Positions 1 through 9,300 are shown, counted from the first letter of the stretch. The stretch is DNA of 64,000 nucleotides from Limosilactobacillus sp. (GCF_022482365.1 NZ_JAKVPE010000001.1:1178001-1242000); one strand, 5' to 3'. Numbers and translations are program-made. The notes: generated by a model not told the origin, from the letters alone.

Positions 1-1023
1 GAGCAGGGCGGGCGCGGACTGGAAGGTGTTGGTCGTCCCGTCCGTTACCATCGCCGACCCTTCAGGCAGACCGAAGAGCGAGTTTTCCAGCATCAGTTCG
101 GCATCGGCGGTCTTCCCCTGACCAACCTGGTGGAAGAAGTTATCGAAGGCAATCGTGTTACTGGAATGGTAGATGCTGTCCAGGTTCGGCATAACTTCTT
201 CGCCGTCTTGCTTGTAGTCAATCATGAACTGCTGCAGACTCTCCAGGTGGATGACGAAGATGTTCTTCCCCTTGGCCACGCCCTGGTACTGGATGTTTGG
301 CCCGGCGTAGTTGTGGTGAATGAAGTTCAGCACCGGCTTAAGCTCATTCTGGTTGGCCCGGGCCTTGACGACGCTGTTGTGGGTCGTCTTGACCCCGTCG
401 TAGATCGTGTAGGCCTCGATCCCCAGGTACTTAACGATGTAGTTGTTGTCAAAGGTCCGCGTCAATAATTGTGACCGGTCCGTCTCGGCCATCCCCAGGT
501 TCGCACCGAAGAGGACGAAGCCGAGCATCGTGATCGTCATCGCATAGCGGATCTTGAAGTAGCGCATGTCCACCCGAATGAAGTGGAACAGTAGGATCAG
601 GGCGAGGATGATCACGTCCGCGTAGACTAAAAAGTCCTCGGGCCTGATGATTCCCATCAGACTCTTGCCCAGGTTGTTTGACGCCGCCCCGGAGCCCTTG
701 ATCACGTTGAAGGTGATGAAGTCCGAAAATTCCCGGTAGTAGAGAATGTTGGAAAAGATCCAGGTCGACAGGAGAAAGTTCACGATCAGCATCAGCCAAT
801 ACGAGAGCCGTCCCCTAAAGTACAGCGCAATCCCCAGGAAGACTAAGGCCCCCGGAATTGTATTAAACGCCAGCAGGAAGTGTTGCATGCTTCCCTTGAC
901 ACCAAGGTTGAACTCGTTTTGATACGCCCAGTAACTCTTAATGCAGAATAAGAGCACGACGAGCAGGAAGAACCCAATCTTGGTGTTTAAGCCGCGTCGT
1001 AACTTCTGCAACGCTGTTTTCAT
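1..1023 (-). CDS. ltaS: Lipoteichoic acid synthase LtaS, 5' part (runs off window edge)
   Basis: Polymerises glycerol-phosphate from phosphatidylglycerol on the outer membrane face to build lipoteichoic acid. The first 341 codons are present; the rest lies beyond base 1. The N-terminal half has about five hydrophobic segments. The extracellular sulfatase-type domain then begins with HLESLQQF and reaches FDNFFHQVGQGKTADAE, whose Thr is the catalytic nucleophile of the LtaS family. The start is ATG at 1021-1023 with a GGAGG-like site just upstream (minus strand). The gene diverges from the EamA permease across about 180 bp. Full-length family members are about 650-720 residues, so roughly half is visible. 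Confidence 0.93.
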   Translation of the reverse strand, partial: MKTALQKLRRGLNTKIGFFLLVVLLFCIKSYWAYQNEFNLGVKGSMQHFLLAFNTIPGALVFLGIALYFRGRLSYWLMLIVNFLLSTWIFSNILYYREFSDFITFNVIKGSGAASNNLGKSLMGIIRPEDFLVYADVIILALILLFHFIRVDMRYFKIRYAMTITMLGFVLFGANLGMAETDRSQLLTRTFDNNYIVKYLGIEAYTIYDGVKTTHNSVVKARANQNELKPVLNFIHHNYAGPNIQYQGVAKGKNIFVIHLESLQQFMIDYKQDGEEVMPNLDSIYHSSNTIAFDNFFHQVGQGKTADAELMLENSLFGLPEGSAMVTDGTTNTFQSAPALL

Positions 1024-1205
1024 GTTCGTTCCTCCAGAAAAAAATATCAATACTTACAATAATACACTATTACCGCCGCATGCAATCACAAAAGTTTTAA
1101 TTTTCAAAAAAGTTTAGAAATTCCTGGGAAGGCGCCCCAGACCCTTACCAATCGCGGGTGAACATGATAAGATGTTACGGTTCAAAGAGAGAGAAAGGGG
1201 TAATT

Positions 1206-2108
1206 ATGTCTATTAATAAGAAACAAGCCAACCTGATGCTGCTGGCCGTCGCCATCCTCTGGGGCAGCAGCTACGTCTTCGCCAAGCTGACCGTGCAGGC
1301 CGGGATGCACTCCGGCCTGATCAACGCCTGCCGGGGCACGATGTGTGTCATCGCTGGCTACCTGCTATTTTTCAAGAAGATCAACAAGATCAACCGCAAG
1401 GACATCAAGCTTGGACTGCTGATGGGCACCATCAATTTTCTCGGCTACTACCTGCAGACCGACGCCCTCCGCTACACCACGCCAGCCAAGAACGCCTTTT
1501 TGACCACCCTCTACATCGCGGTGGCCCCGCTGATTCTCTGGCTCGTCTGGCACGAGCGGCCCCAGCGCAAGACTTACTTTGCCATCACCCTGGCCATCAT
1601 CGGCATGGCGATCATCACCAACGTCACCAGCGAAGGACTGCACTTCCAGTACGGTGATCTGCTGACGCTGGTCTCGACAATCTTCTGGGCCCTGCAGCTA
1701 ATCTACTTCGGCAAGTACGCGCCCCAGGTATCCAGCCCCTGGGTGGTCATCTTCATGATTGGTCTCTGCCAGGGTGTCTACGGCTGGATCACCGTCCTGC
1801 TCACCGAACGATCCACCCTGGGGCAGGTCCACTGGCTCCAGGCCCTGGTTCCGCTGGCGATCCTGGCGATCGGGGTCACCTTCCTGGCCCAGGGGATGCA
1901 GATCACGGCCCAGGCCTACACCGACGCCACCTCGGCCGGACTGATCCTGATGCTGGAATCCTTCTTCGCCAGCGTCTTTTCGGTCATCCTCGGCTACGAC
2001 CCGCTGACGCCGCGGCTCGTCGTCGGCGGCATCATCCTGCTCTTGGCCAACGCCGTTATGCAAGTCGACCTGCGGCAGTTGCCGTTCTTTAAGAAAAGGA
2101 GTGCATAG
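1206..2108 (+). CDS. EamA/DMT-family permease
   Basis: A 300-residue integral membrane protein of the drug/metabolite transporter superfamily with two EamA repeats (about ten membrane segments). It starts with a typical AILWGSSYVFAK helix and the second repeat contains LVSTIFWALQ and a late GMQITAQ segment. Substrate is unknown; amino acid or metabolite export is common in the family. I chose ATG 1206 because AGAAAGGGG lies directly upstream; an in-frame ATG at 1158 has no such site. The gene is monocistronic and is followed within 6 bp by palindromic repeat copy A. Confidence 0.85.
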   Translation: MSINKKQANLMLLAVAILWGSSYVFAKLTVQAGMHSGLINACRGTMCVIAGYLLFFKKINKINRKDIKLGLLMGTINFLGYYLQTDALRYTTPAKNAFLTTLYIAVAPLILWLVWHERPQRKTYFAITLAIIGMAIITNVTSEGLHFQYGDLLTLVSTIFWALQLIYFGKYAPQVSSPWVVIFMIGLCQGVYGWITVLLTERSTLGQVHWLQALVPLAILAIGVTFLAQGMQITAQAYTDATSAGLILMLESFFASVFSVILGYDPLTPRLVVGGIILLLANAVMQVDLRQLPFFKKRSA

Positions 2109-2113
2109 AAAAA

Positions 2114-2235
2114 GTGAGTGGGAAACAACCATCTGAGTGGGGCGTATGGCTAACCTAGGACGGGAGTCGGCGCTGAAGGCGTCGGCTTTCGTCCGTAGTT
2201 AGACACTAGCCCCACGGTTGTTTTCCACGTTATCT
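2114..2235. repeat. Intergenic palindromic repeat, copy A
   Basis: About 122 bp, nearly self-complementary. The outer arm GTGGGAAACAACC pairs with GGTTGTTTTCCAC, GTGGGGC pairs with GCCCCAC, and the centre forms GTCGGCGC-TGAA-GGCGTCGGC. It lies between the convergent EamA and helD genes, in the opposite orientation to the other five copies in this window. Confidence 0.85.
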
Positions 2236-2254
2236 TTTTAATGTCCAAAAACCA

Positions 2255-2293
2255 ATAGAGGCTAGGAGAACTTTGCTTTCTCCTAGCCTCTTC
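2255..2293. terminator. Hairpin at the 3' end of helD
   Basis: AGAGGCTAGGAGAA and TTCTCCTAGCCTCT form a 14-bp perfect stem around a short loop. The helD-side tail has a modest U-rich run (GGTTTTTGG) after a gap, so termination strength is uncertain. Confidence 0.6.
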
Positions 2294-2295
2294 AT

Positions 2296-4614
2296 TTATT
2301 CTTCAATCAATTCGTATTCGTCCTGGGGCACGCCCGCCAGCAGCGGAGTCGACTGGCCGATTGCCGTCAGGGTCAGCGCGTGCATTGCCCGGGAACAGAT
2401 CGTGTAGAGCAATTGCCGCTCGTCGTCGCCCTGGTACTGGGTCGCATTGGCGTTCCAAACGATTACCGCGTCGAATTCCAGGCCCTTGGCGAGGAAGGAC
2501 GGCACGATGATGACCCCATTGACCAGCCGCTGGTTCTCGGTCCGGATCAGGGTCGTCTTGACGTTGCGTTTGGTCAGCTCCTGGTAAAGGCGTTCACTGT
2601 CCTCCAGGGTCTTGCCGATGATGGCAACCGCGTCGTGCTCCTGCTGGTACTTTTCGAGGACCCGCACCACCGCGTCGACGCTGTGGTCCATGTCCGGGCT
2701 GACAATCACTTGTGGCCGCTCGCCGTTCCGATCGAAGGCCCGAATCTCCTCGCCGTCCAGCAGGAGGTGCTTGGTGAAGTCGGTGATCTGCTTGGTCGAC
2801 CGGTAAGACTCGGTCAGCTGGACCACCTTGGTCTTCTCCGGATCGAACATCGTCCCCAGCTGGTGGAGCAGGGTGTGACTGTTCTCGTGGGTGAAGATCG
2901 CCTGGTTCAGGTCCCCCAGCAGCGTGTACTTGGCCCGCGGGAAACGGTACTTGAGGTAGGCCAGCTGGTAGGCGTCGTAGTCCTGGACCTCGTCGACGAA
3001 GACGTAGCGAATGCTGCGATCACCGTGCCGCCCCATGATCAGGTCGTAGAGATAAAGGTAGATCGTGATGTTGCTGGCGCTGATCTTGCCGTGCCGGAGG
3101 TCTTCCTTGAAGCGATCGACGTATTCCTGCCACTGGGCATCGGTCAGGTCATAGTCCGCCAAATTGATCAGCTTGGGGGTCACCCGCAGGAAGTGGAGCA
3201 GCTGGCCGTTGATGTTGATCCAATTGTTGTGGTTGATCGCCCGCTTGATGGGTTCGAAGGCCCGCATGACGATCTTGCGCGCCAGAAAACGGAACTCCTG
3301 GTCCTCGCTGTCGAATTCGCGCGGCTCGTTGCCGAAGAGGTTGTCGATCTCCTCCTTGCTCAGGGACTGAACGCGCTGTTCGACCCACTTGCTGCGCATT
3401 TCGGTGCTGACCCGGTGATTGAGGTACTTGATCAGTGCCTCCTTGGTCCCGTCAAGGCGGTTGCCCAAGTTGTAGTTGTTGTTGAAGGAGTAGTAGATCT
3501 CTTTGATCTTGTCCTTGGCAATAAAGACCTTGTTGTTGAACATGATGTTGCGGAAACGCATGTCGGCGTGGCCGAGGTGCTTGGCGTAGCGGCCCGTCTC
3601 CTTAAAGTAGCGCAGGCTGATCAGCAGGCGCTGGATGTTGCGGGACTGCTTGGTCTGGCCGGCCGCGAATCGCTGGGCCAGCGTCTGGACATGGAGGCGT
3701 GGGACCCGCTGGTTGACGAATTGGAAGTAGGTCATCTGGACCATGTTGTGTTCTCCCAGTTCCGGCAGCACCTGGTCAATGTAGTCATTAAAGAGCTGGT
3801 TGGGCGAGAAGAGAACCACCTGGGACGAGGAGAGGTTGCCCCGGTAACGATAGAGCAGCCAGGCCACCCGCTGCAGGACCGCGGCCGTCTTTCCGGAGCC
3901 CGCCGCCCCTTGGACGAAGAGCAGGTCGCTTTCGGTATCCCGGATGATCTGGTTCTGGGTCCGCTGGATGGTCGTGACGATGCTCTTCATCTTCGTGCTG
4001 GAGTGGTTGCCCAGCGCCGACAGCAGCATCTGATCGCCGACCTGCTCGTCGGTGTCGAAGATCGTCACGATGGTCCCGTCCTTGATCTGGAACTGGCGCT
4101 TGAGGGTCATGTTGACCTCCTGGGTGCCGACCGGGGTCGCATAACTGACCTTGCCCAGCTTGCCCTCGTAGTAAACGGAGGAGATTGGGGCCCGCCAGTC
4201 GTAAATCAGGAAGTGGTCGGGACGGTCGCTGAAGGAGGCCAGGCCGATGTAGACGGTCTCGGGCTTCTCGGCGCCCTTCTCCTGGAAGTCAATCCGGGCA
4301 AAGTAGGGCTGCTTCTCCAGGCGCTGCAGGGTCGCCAGGTGCTCGGAAGAATGCTGCCAGCTGTTCTGCCGTTCGTCGAGCATCTGCTGCTGGGCCCGGA
4401 ACGACAGCGCGGTATCCATCATCCCCGAATAGGTGGTGGTGTTGAGGTGGATATCGTTGATCTGCTCGTTGATGCCCCTGATGTCGCGCTTGGCCGTGCT
4501 GATCTTCTCGTTGGCCTTGGCCTCGGCCTTCTTGATCTCATCAAGCACGTGATCAAGGTGTGCCTGCTCGTACTTTCTTACTGAATCTTCAACCACATCG
4601 ATCTTCCTTTCCAA
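2296..4614 (-). CDS. helD: HelD-like RNA polymerase recycling helicase
   Basis: A 772-residue UvrD/Rep superfamily 1 ATPase matching Bacillus HelD in length and layout. HelD binds stalled or post-termination RNA polymerase and removes it from DNA. An N-terminal charged coiled coil (about residues 1-100) corresponds to the arm inserted into the polymerase secondary channel. Walker A GAAGSGKT is at 236-243. DEVQDYDAYQ (Walker B, Q-motif region) is near 540, and the C-terminal helicase domain has the QLTESYRS and KGLEFDAV motifs. Start ATG 4614 is preceded by a GGAA-type site. The gene is transcribed alone and diverges from dedA. Confidence 0.9.
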   Translation of the reverse strand: MERKIDVVEDSVRKYEQAHLDHVLDEIKKAEAKANEKISTAKRDIRGINEQINDIHLNTTTYSGMMDTALSFRAQQQMLDERQNSWQHSSEHLATLQRLEKQPYFARIDFQEKGAEKPETVYIGLASFSDRPDHFLIYDWRAPISSVYYEGKLGKVSYATPVGTQEVNMTLKRQFQIKDGTIVTIFDTDEQVGDQMLLSALGNHSSTKMKSIVTTIQRTQNQIIRDTESDLLFVQGAAGSGKTAAVLQRVAWLLYRYRGNLSSSQVVLFSPNQLFNDYIDQVLPELGEHNMVQMTYFQFVNQRVPRLHVQTLAQRFAAGQTKQSRNIQRLLISLRYFKETGRYAKHLGHADMRFRNIMFNNKVFIAKDKIKEIYYSFNNNYNLGNRLDGTKEALIKYLNHRVSTEMRSKWVEQRVQSLSKEEIDNLFGNEPREFDSEDQEFRFLARKIVMRAFEPIKRAINHNNWININGQLLHFLRVTPKLINLADYDLTDAQWQEYVDRFKEDLRHGKISASNITIYLYLYDLIMGRHGDRSIRYVFVDEVQDYDAYQLAYLKYRFPRAKYTLLGDLNQAIFTHENSHTLLHQLGTMFDPEKTKVVQLTESYRSTKQITDFTKHLLLDGEEIRAFDRNGERPQVIVSPDMDHSVDAVVRVLEKYQQEHDAVAIIGKTLEDSERLYQELTKRNVKTTLIRTENQRLVNGVIIVPSFLAKGLEFDAVIVWNANATQYQGDDERQLLYTICSRAMHALTLTAIGQSTPLLAGVPQDEYELIEE

Positions 4615-4730
4615 AGCGGTCAGCGCCGCGAAATCGTCTTACCATTATAGCATTATCGCCCGCTTGACCGCTAATATTTGCCCTGATCGCCGGGCTGATT
4701 ATAAGGATTGGTTAATTTCGCCCAAATCAT

Positions 4731-4760
4731 TAGACACTTTCTTTTCGTTAGGCCTACAAT
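4731..4760 (+). promoter_or_regulatory. Putative sigma-A promoter of the DedA gene
   Basis: TAGACA (4731-4736) and TACAAT (4755-4760) are separated by 18 bp, 36 bp upstream of the dedA start. Both hexamers are close to consensus. Confidence 0.5.
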
Positions 4761-4796
4761 GATACTAATAACACTGAATTTGAAAGGAGACTGTTT

Positions 4797-5447
4797 ATGG
4801 CCCATCTCTTCTACATCCTCACCCACATTGCAGAAGTTTTAATTCCCATGTTCCAATGGCTCGGGCCGTGGTCTTACCTGATCCTCTTCACCCTGGTCTT
4901 CATGGAAACGGGGTTGGTGATCTTTCCCTGGCTGCCAGGGGGATCACTCGTTTTTTTAACCAGCTCCTTTATTGCCGTCAAGCCGGTCCTGAAAATGGAA
5001 ATCATCATTCCGGTCTTCTTCTTTGCGGCCTTCATCGGTGACACCGTCAACTACTTCATTGGCCGCGGCCTCTCCCATTGGCCCTGGCTAAAGCGCCAGC
5101 TCGAGGGCCCACGGCTAATTGAGGCCGGCCAGTTCCTGGACCGCTACGGTTTCTGGGCCGTCGCCTTTGGCCGCTTCGTCCCCTTCATCCGTTCCTTCAT
5201 TCCCCTGATCTCCGGTATCATGGGTTACCCCTTCCACCGCTTTACCGTCGCCAACATGATCGGCGTGGCCTCCTGGGTGGCCCTGGGCGCGGGGTGTGGC
5301 TACTACCTCGGCTCGATCCCGTTCGTCCGGAAGCACTTCTCGCTGCTGATCCTTGGCTTCGTCCTTATCGGCGCGGCGATCGGCGGGATCACCTTCGGAA
5401 TCAGACAGCTGCGTAAGAAAATCATTCGGCGAAACCGGATGCTCTAG
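4797..5447 (+). CDS. DedA-family membrane protein
   Basis: A 216-residue polytopic membrane protein of the DedA/VTT (SNARE-associated) family. These proteins act in lipid (undecaprenyl-phosphate or phosphatidylethanolamine) flipping and membrane homeostasis. The family signatures are clear: ETGLVIFPWLPGG in the first re-entrant segment and FGRFVPFIRSFIPLISG in the second, with the two conserved Arg residues. The C-terminus is a short basic tail. AAAGGAG precedes ATG 4797. The physiological substrate cannot be read from the sequence. Confidence 0.88.
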   Translation: MAHLFYILTHIAEVLIPMFQWLGPWSYLILFTLVFMETGLVIFPWLPGGSLVFLTSSFIAVKPVLKMEIIIPVFFFAAFIGDTVNYFIGRGLSHWPWLKRQLEGPRLIEAGQFLDRYGFWAVAFGRFVPFIRSFIPLISGIMGYPFHRFTVANMIGVASWVALGAGCGYYLGSIPFVRKHFSLLILGFVLIGAAIGGITFGIRQLRKKIIRRNRML

Positions 5448-5520
5448 TTGCGATCCCCCCGCCATTTCATGGTAAAATAAGATCAGTATTCTATCTTATT
5501 AAAGGGAGTGTTCGCACACC

Positions 5521-6177
5521 ATGGCAATTAACGTTTATTTCGTTCGTCACGGTCAAACATACTTAAACCGCTACAACCGGATGCAGGGCTGGTCCGACGC
5601 CCCGCTCACCGAGAAGGGCCAGGCCGATGCCAAGCGGGCCGGCCAGCTCCTCTCCAAGATCCACTTCGACTACGTCTTCAGCAGCGATCTGGCCCGGACA
5701 ATGGCGACCGCCCGCCTGCTGCTGGCGGCCGATCCGAACACCGACATCACCGAACCGACCCCGGAGCCAGCCTTCAGGGAAGAGTTCTTCGGTTCCTTCG
5801 AGGGCCAAAATGGTGCGGAATTTGCCGACTTTCTAGGCGGCGCCGAGGGCTACCACAGCTTTGCGGCCATGATCGGCGGCTGGGGGCCCGACAAGCTCAA
5901 GGACAAGATTGCGGCCGCCGACCAGTACGGTGACGCCGAGGACAGCACCCGCTTCTGGGAGCGGATCAACAAGGGCTTTGATCACCTGCGTGCCCTGCCC
6001 GACGGCTCAACCGTCGTCGTCGTTTCGCACGGGGCCGCAATCCGTTCCATCGCTTCCCACTTCTCCGATCAGATTGACCCCGGCGAGTCGCCACGCAACG
6101 GCAGCATTACGAAGCTGACCCTCGATGGTGACCGGACCAGCGTCGATTTCTACAACAAATTGGAAATTCCTGACTAA
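5521..6177 (+). CDS. Histidine phosphatase superfamily protein (phosphoglycerate mutase-like)
   Basis: A 218-residue branch-1 histidine phosphatase. The RHG motif FVRHGQTYLN gives the phosphorylated His near residue 10, followed by SSDLARTMATA, the acidic EEFFGSFEG loop, and the second catalytic His in VVSHGAAIRS. It lacks the length and insertions of cofactor-dependent phosphoglycerate mutase, so it is more likely a phosphatase on a small phosphorylated substrate. AAAGGGAG lies upstream of ATG 5521. It sits 32 bp before hflX and is probably co-transcribed with it. Confidence 0.85.
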   Translation: MAINVYFVRHGQTYLNRYNRMQGWSDAPLTEKGQADAKRAGQLLSKIHFDYVFSSDLARTMATARLLLAADPNTDITEPTPEPAFREEFFGSFEGQNGAEFADFLGGAEGYHSFAAMIGGWGPDKLKDKIAAADQYGDAEDSTRFWERINKGFDHLRALPDGSTVVVVSHGAAIRSIASHFSDQIDPGESPRNGSITKLTLDGDRTSVDFYNKLEIPD

Positions 6178-6209
6178 TTAAATCCGTAAAGGGGGAAATT
6201 CTTCTTCAT

Positions 6210-7493
6210 ATGGATACAAACATACAAGCAGATGAACGGGTAATCATTACCGGCCTCGACACCGGCCAGGAGGACTTTGATTACTCGATGACCGAATTGG
6301 CTGAGCTTGCCCAGGCCAACCACATGGACGTGGTCGAACGAATCGACCAGGTGGTGGACCGCCCGAACCCGGCCACTTACTTTGGCAAGGGCAAGGTCCA
6401 AGAAATTGCCGACGTTGCCTCCGCAAACCACGCCGACACCATCATCACCAACGACGAGCTAACGCCTAGTCAACTGCGTAACCTGGAGGAGGAGACCGGC
6501 CACCGGATTCTCGACCGGACGGCACTGATCCTCGAGATCTTCGCCACCCGGGCCAAGACCAAGGAAGCCAAGCTCCAGGTCCAAATTGCCGAGCTCCAGT
6601 ACCGCCTGCCGCGGCTGCAAACCAGCGCCAGTCAGCGTCTCGACCAGCAGACCGGTGGTGGGAGCGGCTTCACCAACCGTGGTGCCGGTGAAACCAAGCT
6701 GGAAATGGACCGCCGGGTAATCCAGCACCAGATCACCCACCTGCGGCACGAACTGGCCGCCATCGACAAGTCCGAGGAGACCAAGCGCAAGCAGCGGGCC
6801 AAGAGCGAGATTCCGACGGCCGCCCTGGTCGGCTACACCAACGCCGGCAAGTCGACTTTGATGAACGGCCTGGTCCGCAAGTACGGCAAGGTTGAGGACA
6901 AGACGGTCTTTGAAAAGAACATGCTCTTCGCCACCCTGGACACCAGCGTGCGGCGGATGACGCTGCCGGGCAAGAAGGAGTTCCTGCTCAGTGATACCGT
7001 CGGCTTCGTCAGCAAGCTGCCGACCCAGTTGATCGAGTCCTTCAAGTCGACGCTGGCCGAGGCTGCCAACGCCGACCTGCTGATCCAGGTGATCGACTAC
7101 TCCGATCCGCACTACGAGGAAATGATGGAAACCACCAAGAAGACGCTCCATCAGATCGGCATCCACGACATCCCGATGATCTACGTCTTCAACAAGGCCG
7201 ACAAGACCGAGAACGAAACCGAGTACCCGGTCCTCGAAGGCGACGACCAGCTGGTCATTTCGGCTAAGCAGGACGCCTCGCTGGACCTGCTGGTGGACGT
7301 CATCCGCAAGCACCTCTTCCAAGACTACGTGCAGGCCAAGCTCCTGATCCCGTTCGCGGACGGCCAGGTCGTCTCCTACTTAAACGAGCATTCCAACATC
7401 TTGGACACCGAGTACCAAAGCAACGGGACCCTGCTGACGATGGAGGCCGCCCCGCAGGACTACCAGCGTTTTGCCCGGTACGAAGTCAAATAA
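6210..7493 (+). CDS. hflX: GTPase HflX
   Basis: A 427-residue ribosome-associated GTPase of the Obg-HflX family. HflX splits stalled or heat-damaged 70S ribosomes. The HflX N-terminal domain includes the PNPATYFGKGKV segment and a basic coiled coil, with the glycine-rich TGGGSGFTNRGAGETK linker before the G domain. G1 is GYTNAGKST at 208-216, G3 is SDTVGF, and NKAD is the G4 base-recognition motif. AAAGGGGG upstream supports ATG 6210. It ends at a strong terminator and probably forms a two-gene unit with the upstream phosphatase. Confidence 0.95.
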   Translation: MDTNIQADERVIITGLDTGQEDFDYSMTELAELAQANHMDVVERIDQVVDRPNPATYFGKGKVQEIADVASANHADTIITNDELTPSQLRNLEEETGHRILDRTALILEIFATRAKTKEAKLQVQIAELQYRLPRLQTSASQRLDQQTGGGSGFTNRGAGETKLEMDRRVIQHQITHLRHELAAIDKSEETKRKQRAKSEIPTAALVGYTNAGKSTLMNGLVRKYGKVEDKTVFEKNMLFATLDTSVRRMTLPGKKEFLLSDTVGFVSKLPTQLIESFKSTLAEAANADLLIQVIDYSDPHYEEMMETTKKTLHQIGIHDIPMIYVFNKADKTENETEYPVLEGDDQLVISAKQDASLDLLVDVIRKHLFQDYVQAKLLIPFADGQVVSYLNEHSNILDTEYQSNGTLLTMEAAPQDYQRFARYEVK

Positions 7494-7501
7494 ATGCTAT
7501 A

Positions 7502-7533
7502 ATCGATCTGTAACGATTACGGATCGATTTTTT
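7502..7533 (+). terminator. Rho-independent terminator of hflX
   Basis: ATCGATCTGTAA pairs with TTACGGATCGAT (one G-U) around a tight loop and runs into TTTTTTATTTT. Confidence 0.85.
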
Positions 7534-7552
7534 ATTTTAGGAGGCTCTCGCA

Positions 7553-8104
7553 ATGCCTGAAACAATTCCCTTTGCCGATAACAGCTACGTTCAATTTCCA
7601 ACCGGCCGGGTCAACCTGGCCGAGGTCCACGCCATCTTCAAGACGATGCCCTACGAACTGGACTACGTTGACGCCAACGACCAGTACGTCTGGTACTCGC
7701 CAAACCCATGGCGCGACGATGACCGCCTCCAGCAGCGACTGACCCACTCCGTCTTGGGCTGCCATCCCGACCGGGTCGTGCCGATGGTCAAGCAGGTCCT
7801 GAAAATGCTGCACACCGGTGAGCGCGACATGGTCGAATCGCCACAAGTCATGGACGGTCACCGCACGCTGATCCGCTACTACGCGATCCGCGACCAAGAC
7901 AACCATTACCTCGGCGCCCTCCAGGTAACCGAGGACGTCGAGCACATCTGTCGGTTGTGCGAGCAGGACGTCTTCGCCCACGGGATCGTCGAGGGTCAGG
8001 TCGTTGATGGAGTCACAACGGCCTCGATCACCGGCGAAGACCAATCACTGGAAAAGTCCACCAAACCCGACGCAACGACGGGTGCCTCGAAGAAAGATGA
8101 ATAA
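7553..8104 (+). CDS. Single PAS-domain protein (DUF438-type C-terminal PAS)
   Basis: A 183-residue soluble protein. Residues about 20-130 align in pattern with the C-terminal PAS domain of DUF438 proteins: MPYELDYVDANDQYVWYS, then LGCHPDRVVPMVKQVLKML, GERDMVESPQ, and IRYYAIRDQDNHYLGALQVTEDV. The hemerythrin-like N-terminal part of DUF438 proteins is absent. Directly after the PAS fold is a CRLCEQ (CxxC) pair, which could bind metal or be redox active. The C-terminal 40 residues look disordered. An AGGAGG site precedes ATG 7553. It is probably a small sensor; ligand and partner are not apparent. Confidence 0.75.
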   Translation: MPETIPFADNSYVQFPTGRVNLAEVHAIFKTMPYELDYVDANDQYVWYSPNPWRDDDRLQQRLTHSVLGCHPDRVVPMVKQVLKMLHTGERDMVESPQVMDGHRTLIRYYAIRDQDNHYLGALQVTEDVEHICRLCEQDVFAHGIVEGQVVDGVTTASITGEDQSLEKSTKPDATTGASKKDE

Positions 8105-8106
8105 CG

Positions 8107-8152
8107 AAAATACCACCCGATAAATCTGTAAATTTATCGGGTGGTATTTTCT
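8107..8152. terminator. Bidirectional terminator
   Basis: AAATACCACCCGATAAAT pairs with ATTTATCGGGTGGTATTT, with T-runs on both strands, between the convergent PAS and dehydrogenase genes. Confidence 0.9.
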
Positions 8153-8166
8153 TATTTGGTGAAATT

Positions 8167-9159
8167 TTAGATCCGAACCTCGTTGCGTGAGTGCTCGCCG
8201 TTGACGACCTTGACCACGTCGTCCAGGCTGATGTGGACCATGTTGCGGATCGAGGTCTTGGTGAAGAAGGCCACGTGCGGCGTTACCAGGACGTTCGGCA
8301 TCTTGGCCAGCTCCTGGTAGTCCGCCGGCGTCTGGTCAAACGGCACTTCCTGGTTGAAGAAGCTGAATTCGTCGGCCAGGGTGTCGAGGCCGGCCCCGCC
8401 CAAGTGCTTGCTCTTCAGGGCATCCAGCAGGTCGGCCGTGTTGATCAGGCCACCCCGGGCCATGTTGATGACGATGGCGCCCTTCTTCATGCTGGCAAAC
8501 TGTGGGGCCGCCAGCATGTTCTTGGTGCTTGGCAGAAGCGGCGTGTGGAGGGTAATGATGTCCGCGGTCCGAATGATCGTGCTCATGTCGGTGAACTCCA
8601 CGAACGGTGCGTACTCGACATTCTTGTTCGGGTCGTAAGCCAGGACCCGGGCGCCGAGGGCCTTGTAGAGCTGGGCGGTGGCCCCACCGATGTTGCCGAG
8701 GCCGATCACCCCGACGGTCAGGTTGTAGATTTCGTTGCTGATTAGCTCAGGGTTCCAGCGGAAGTCGCCCTGCTTTTCCCGGGACTCGTACTCACCGATC
8801 CGCCGCAGCAGGTACATCGCCTGGGTCAGACCCATTTCGGCAATGGCCCGTGGGGAGTAGACAGCGACGTTGGTAACCGTGATCCCGTTGGCCTGGCAAG
8901 CCTTAAGGTCGAGCATGTCGTAGCCGGCGGTCCGGGTCGAGATCTGCTTGATCCCCAGCTCAGCCAGCTGACGGTAGAAATCGGCGTCCCCCAGCAGTGA
9001 GGTCTCCTGGATCGAAACACCGTCGAAGCCCTTGACCATGTCGAGCGTCTCGGGGGTCAGGTTTTCGCTAACCAGCTTGACCTCGTTGCCGGTCATCTCT
9101 GCCCATTCCTTGGCATACGGCCGCTCGGCGGTCTTGGTACCGAACATAATAATTTTCAT
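8167..9159 (-). CDS. D-2-hydroxyacid dehydrogenase (D-lactate dehydrogenase type)
   Basis: A 330-residue NAD-dependent dehydrogenase that would reduce pyruvate or a related 2-oxoacid to the D-hydroxyacid. Features are the Rossmann motif VGVIGLGNIGGATAQ, the substrate Arg in MARGGLINT, the acidic partner in GLDTLADE, and the catalytic His in VTPHVAFFT. Overall layout matches lactobacillar D-LDH and D-hydroxyisocaproate dehydrogenases. MARGG replaces the more usual NxSRG, so the exact substrate (lactate versus a bulkier oxoacid) is uncertain. It is monocistronic, converging with the PAS gene. AAAGGAA lies upstream of ATG 9159. Confidence 0.85.
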   Translation of the reverse strand: MKIIMFGTKTAERPYAKEWAEMTGNEVKLVSENLTPETLDMVKGFDGVSIQETSLLGDADFYRQLAELGIKQISTRTAGYDMLDLKACQANGITVTNVAVYSPRAIAEMGLTQAMYLLRRIGEYESREKQGDFRWNPELISNEIYNLTVGVIGLGNIGGATAQLYKALGARVLAYDPNKNVEYAPFVEFTDMSTIIRTADIITLHTPLLPSTKNMLAAPQFASMKKGAIVINMARGGLINTADLLDALKSKHLGGAGLDTLADEFSFFNQEVPFDQTPADYQELAKMPNVLVTPHVAFFTKTSIRNMVHISLDDVVKVVNGEHSRNEVRI

Positions 9160-9261
9160 TTGAATTCATTCCTTTTCTGAAAGCTCTTACATTAATAGGA
9201 TAACATTAATTTTATTCATCGTCAGCAATCATTTCGCATACTAAGTTTCATTTGCTAAACA

Positions 9262-9300
9262 AAAAATCCCCACGCCGCAAAACGTGGAGATTTTTTTATT
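9262..9300. terminator. Terminator of the YhgE gene
   Basis: On the minus strand AAATCTCCACG pairs imperfectly with CGTGGGGATTT followed by T residues, immediately after the yhgE stop codon. Confidence 0.8.

Noticed and set aside
2380-4584. A 734-codon open frame antisense to helD
   Set aside because: It exactly mirrors helD, has no ribosome site and a composition (Val/Leu/Gly/Asp-rich) typical of antisense frames in GC-rich genes.
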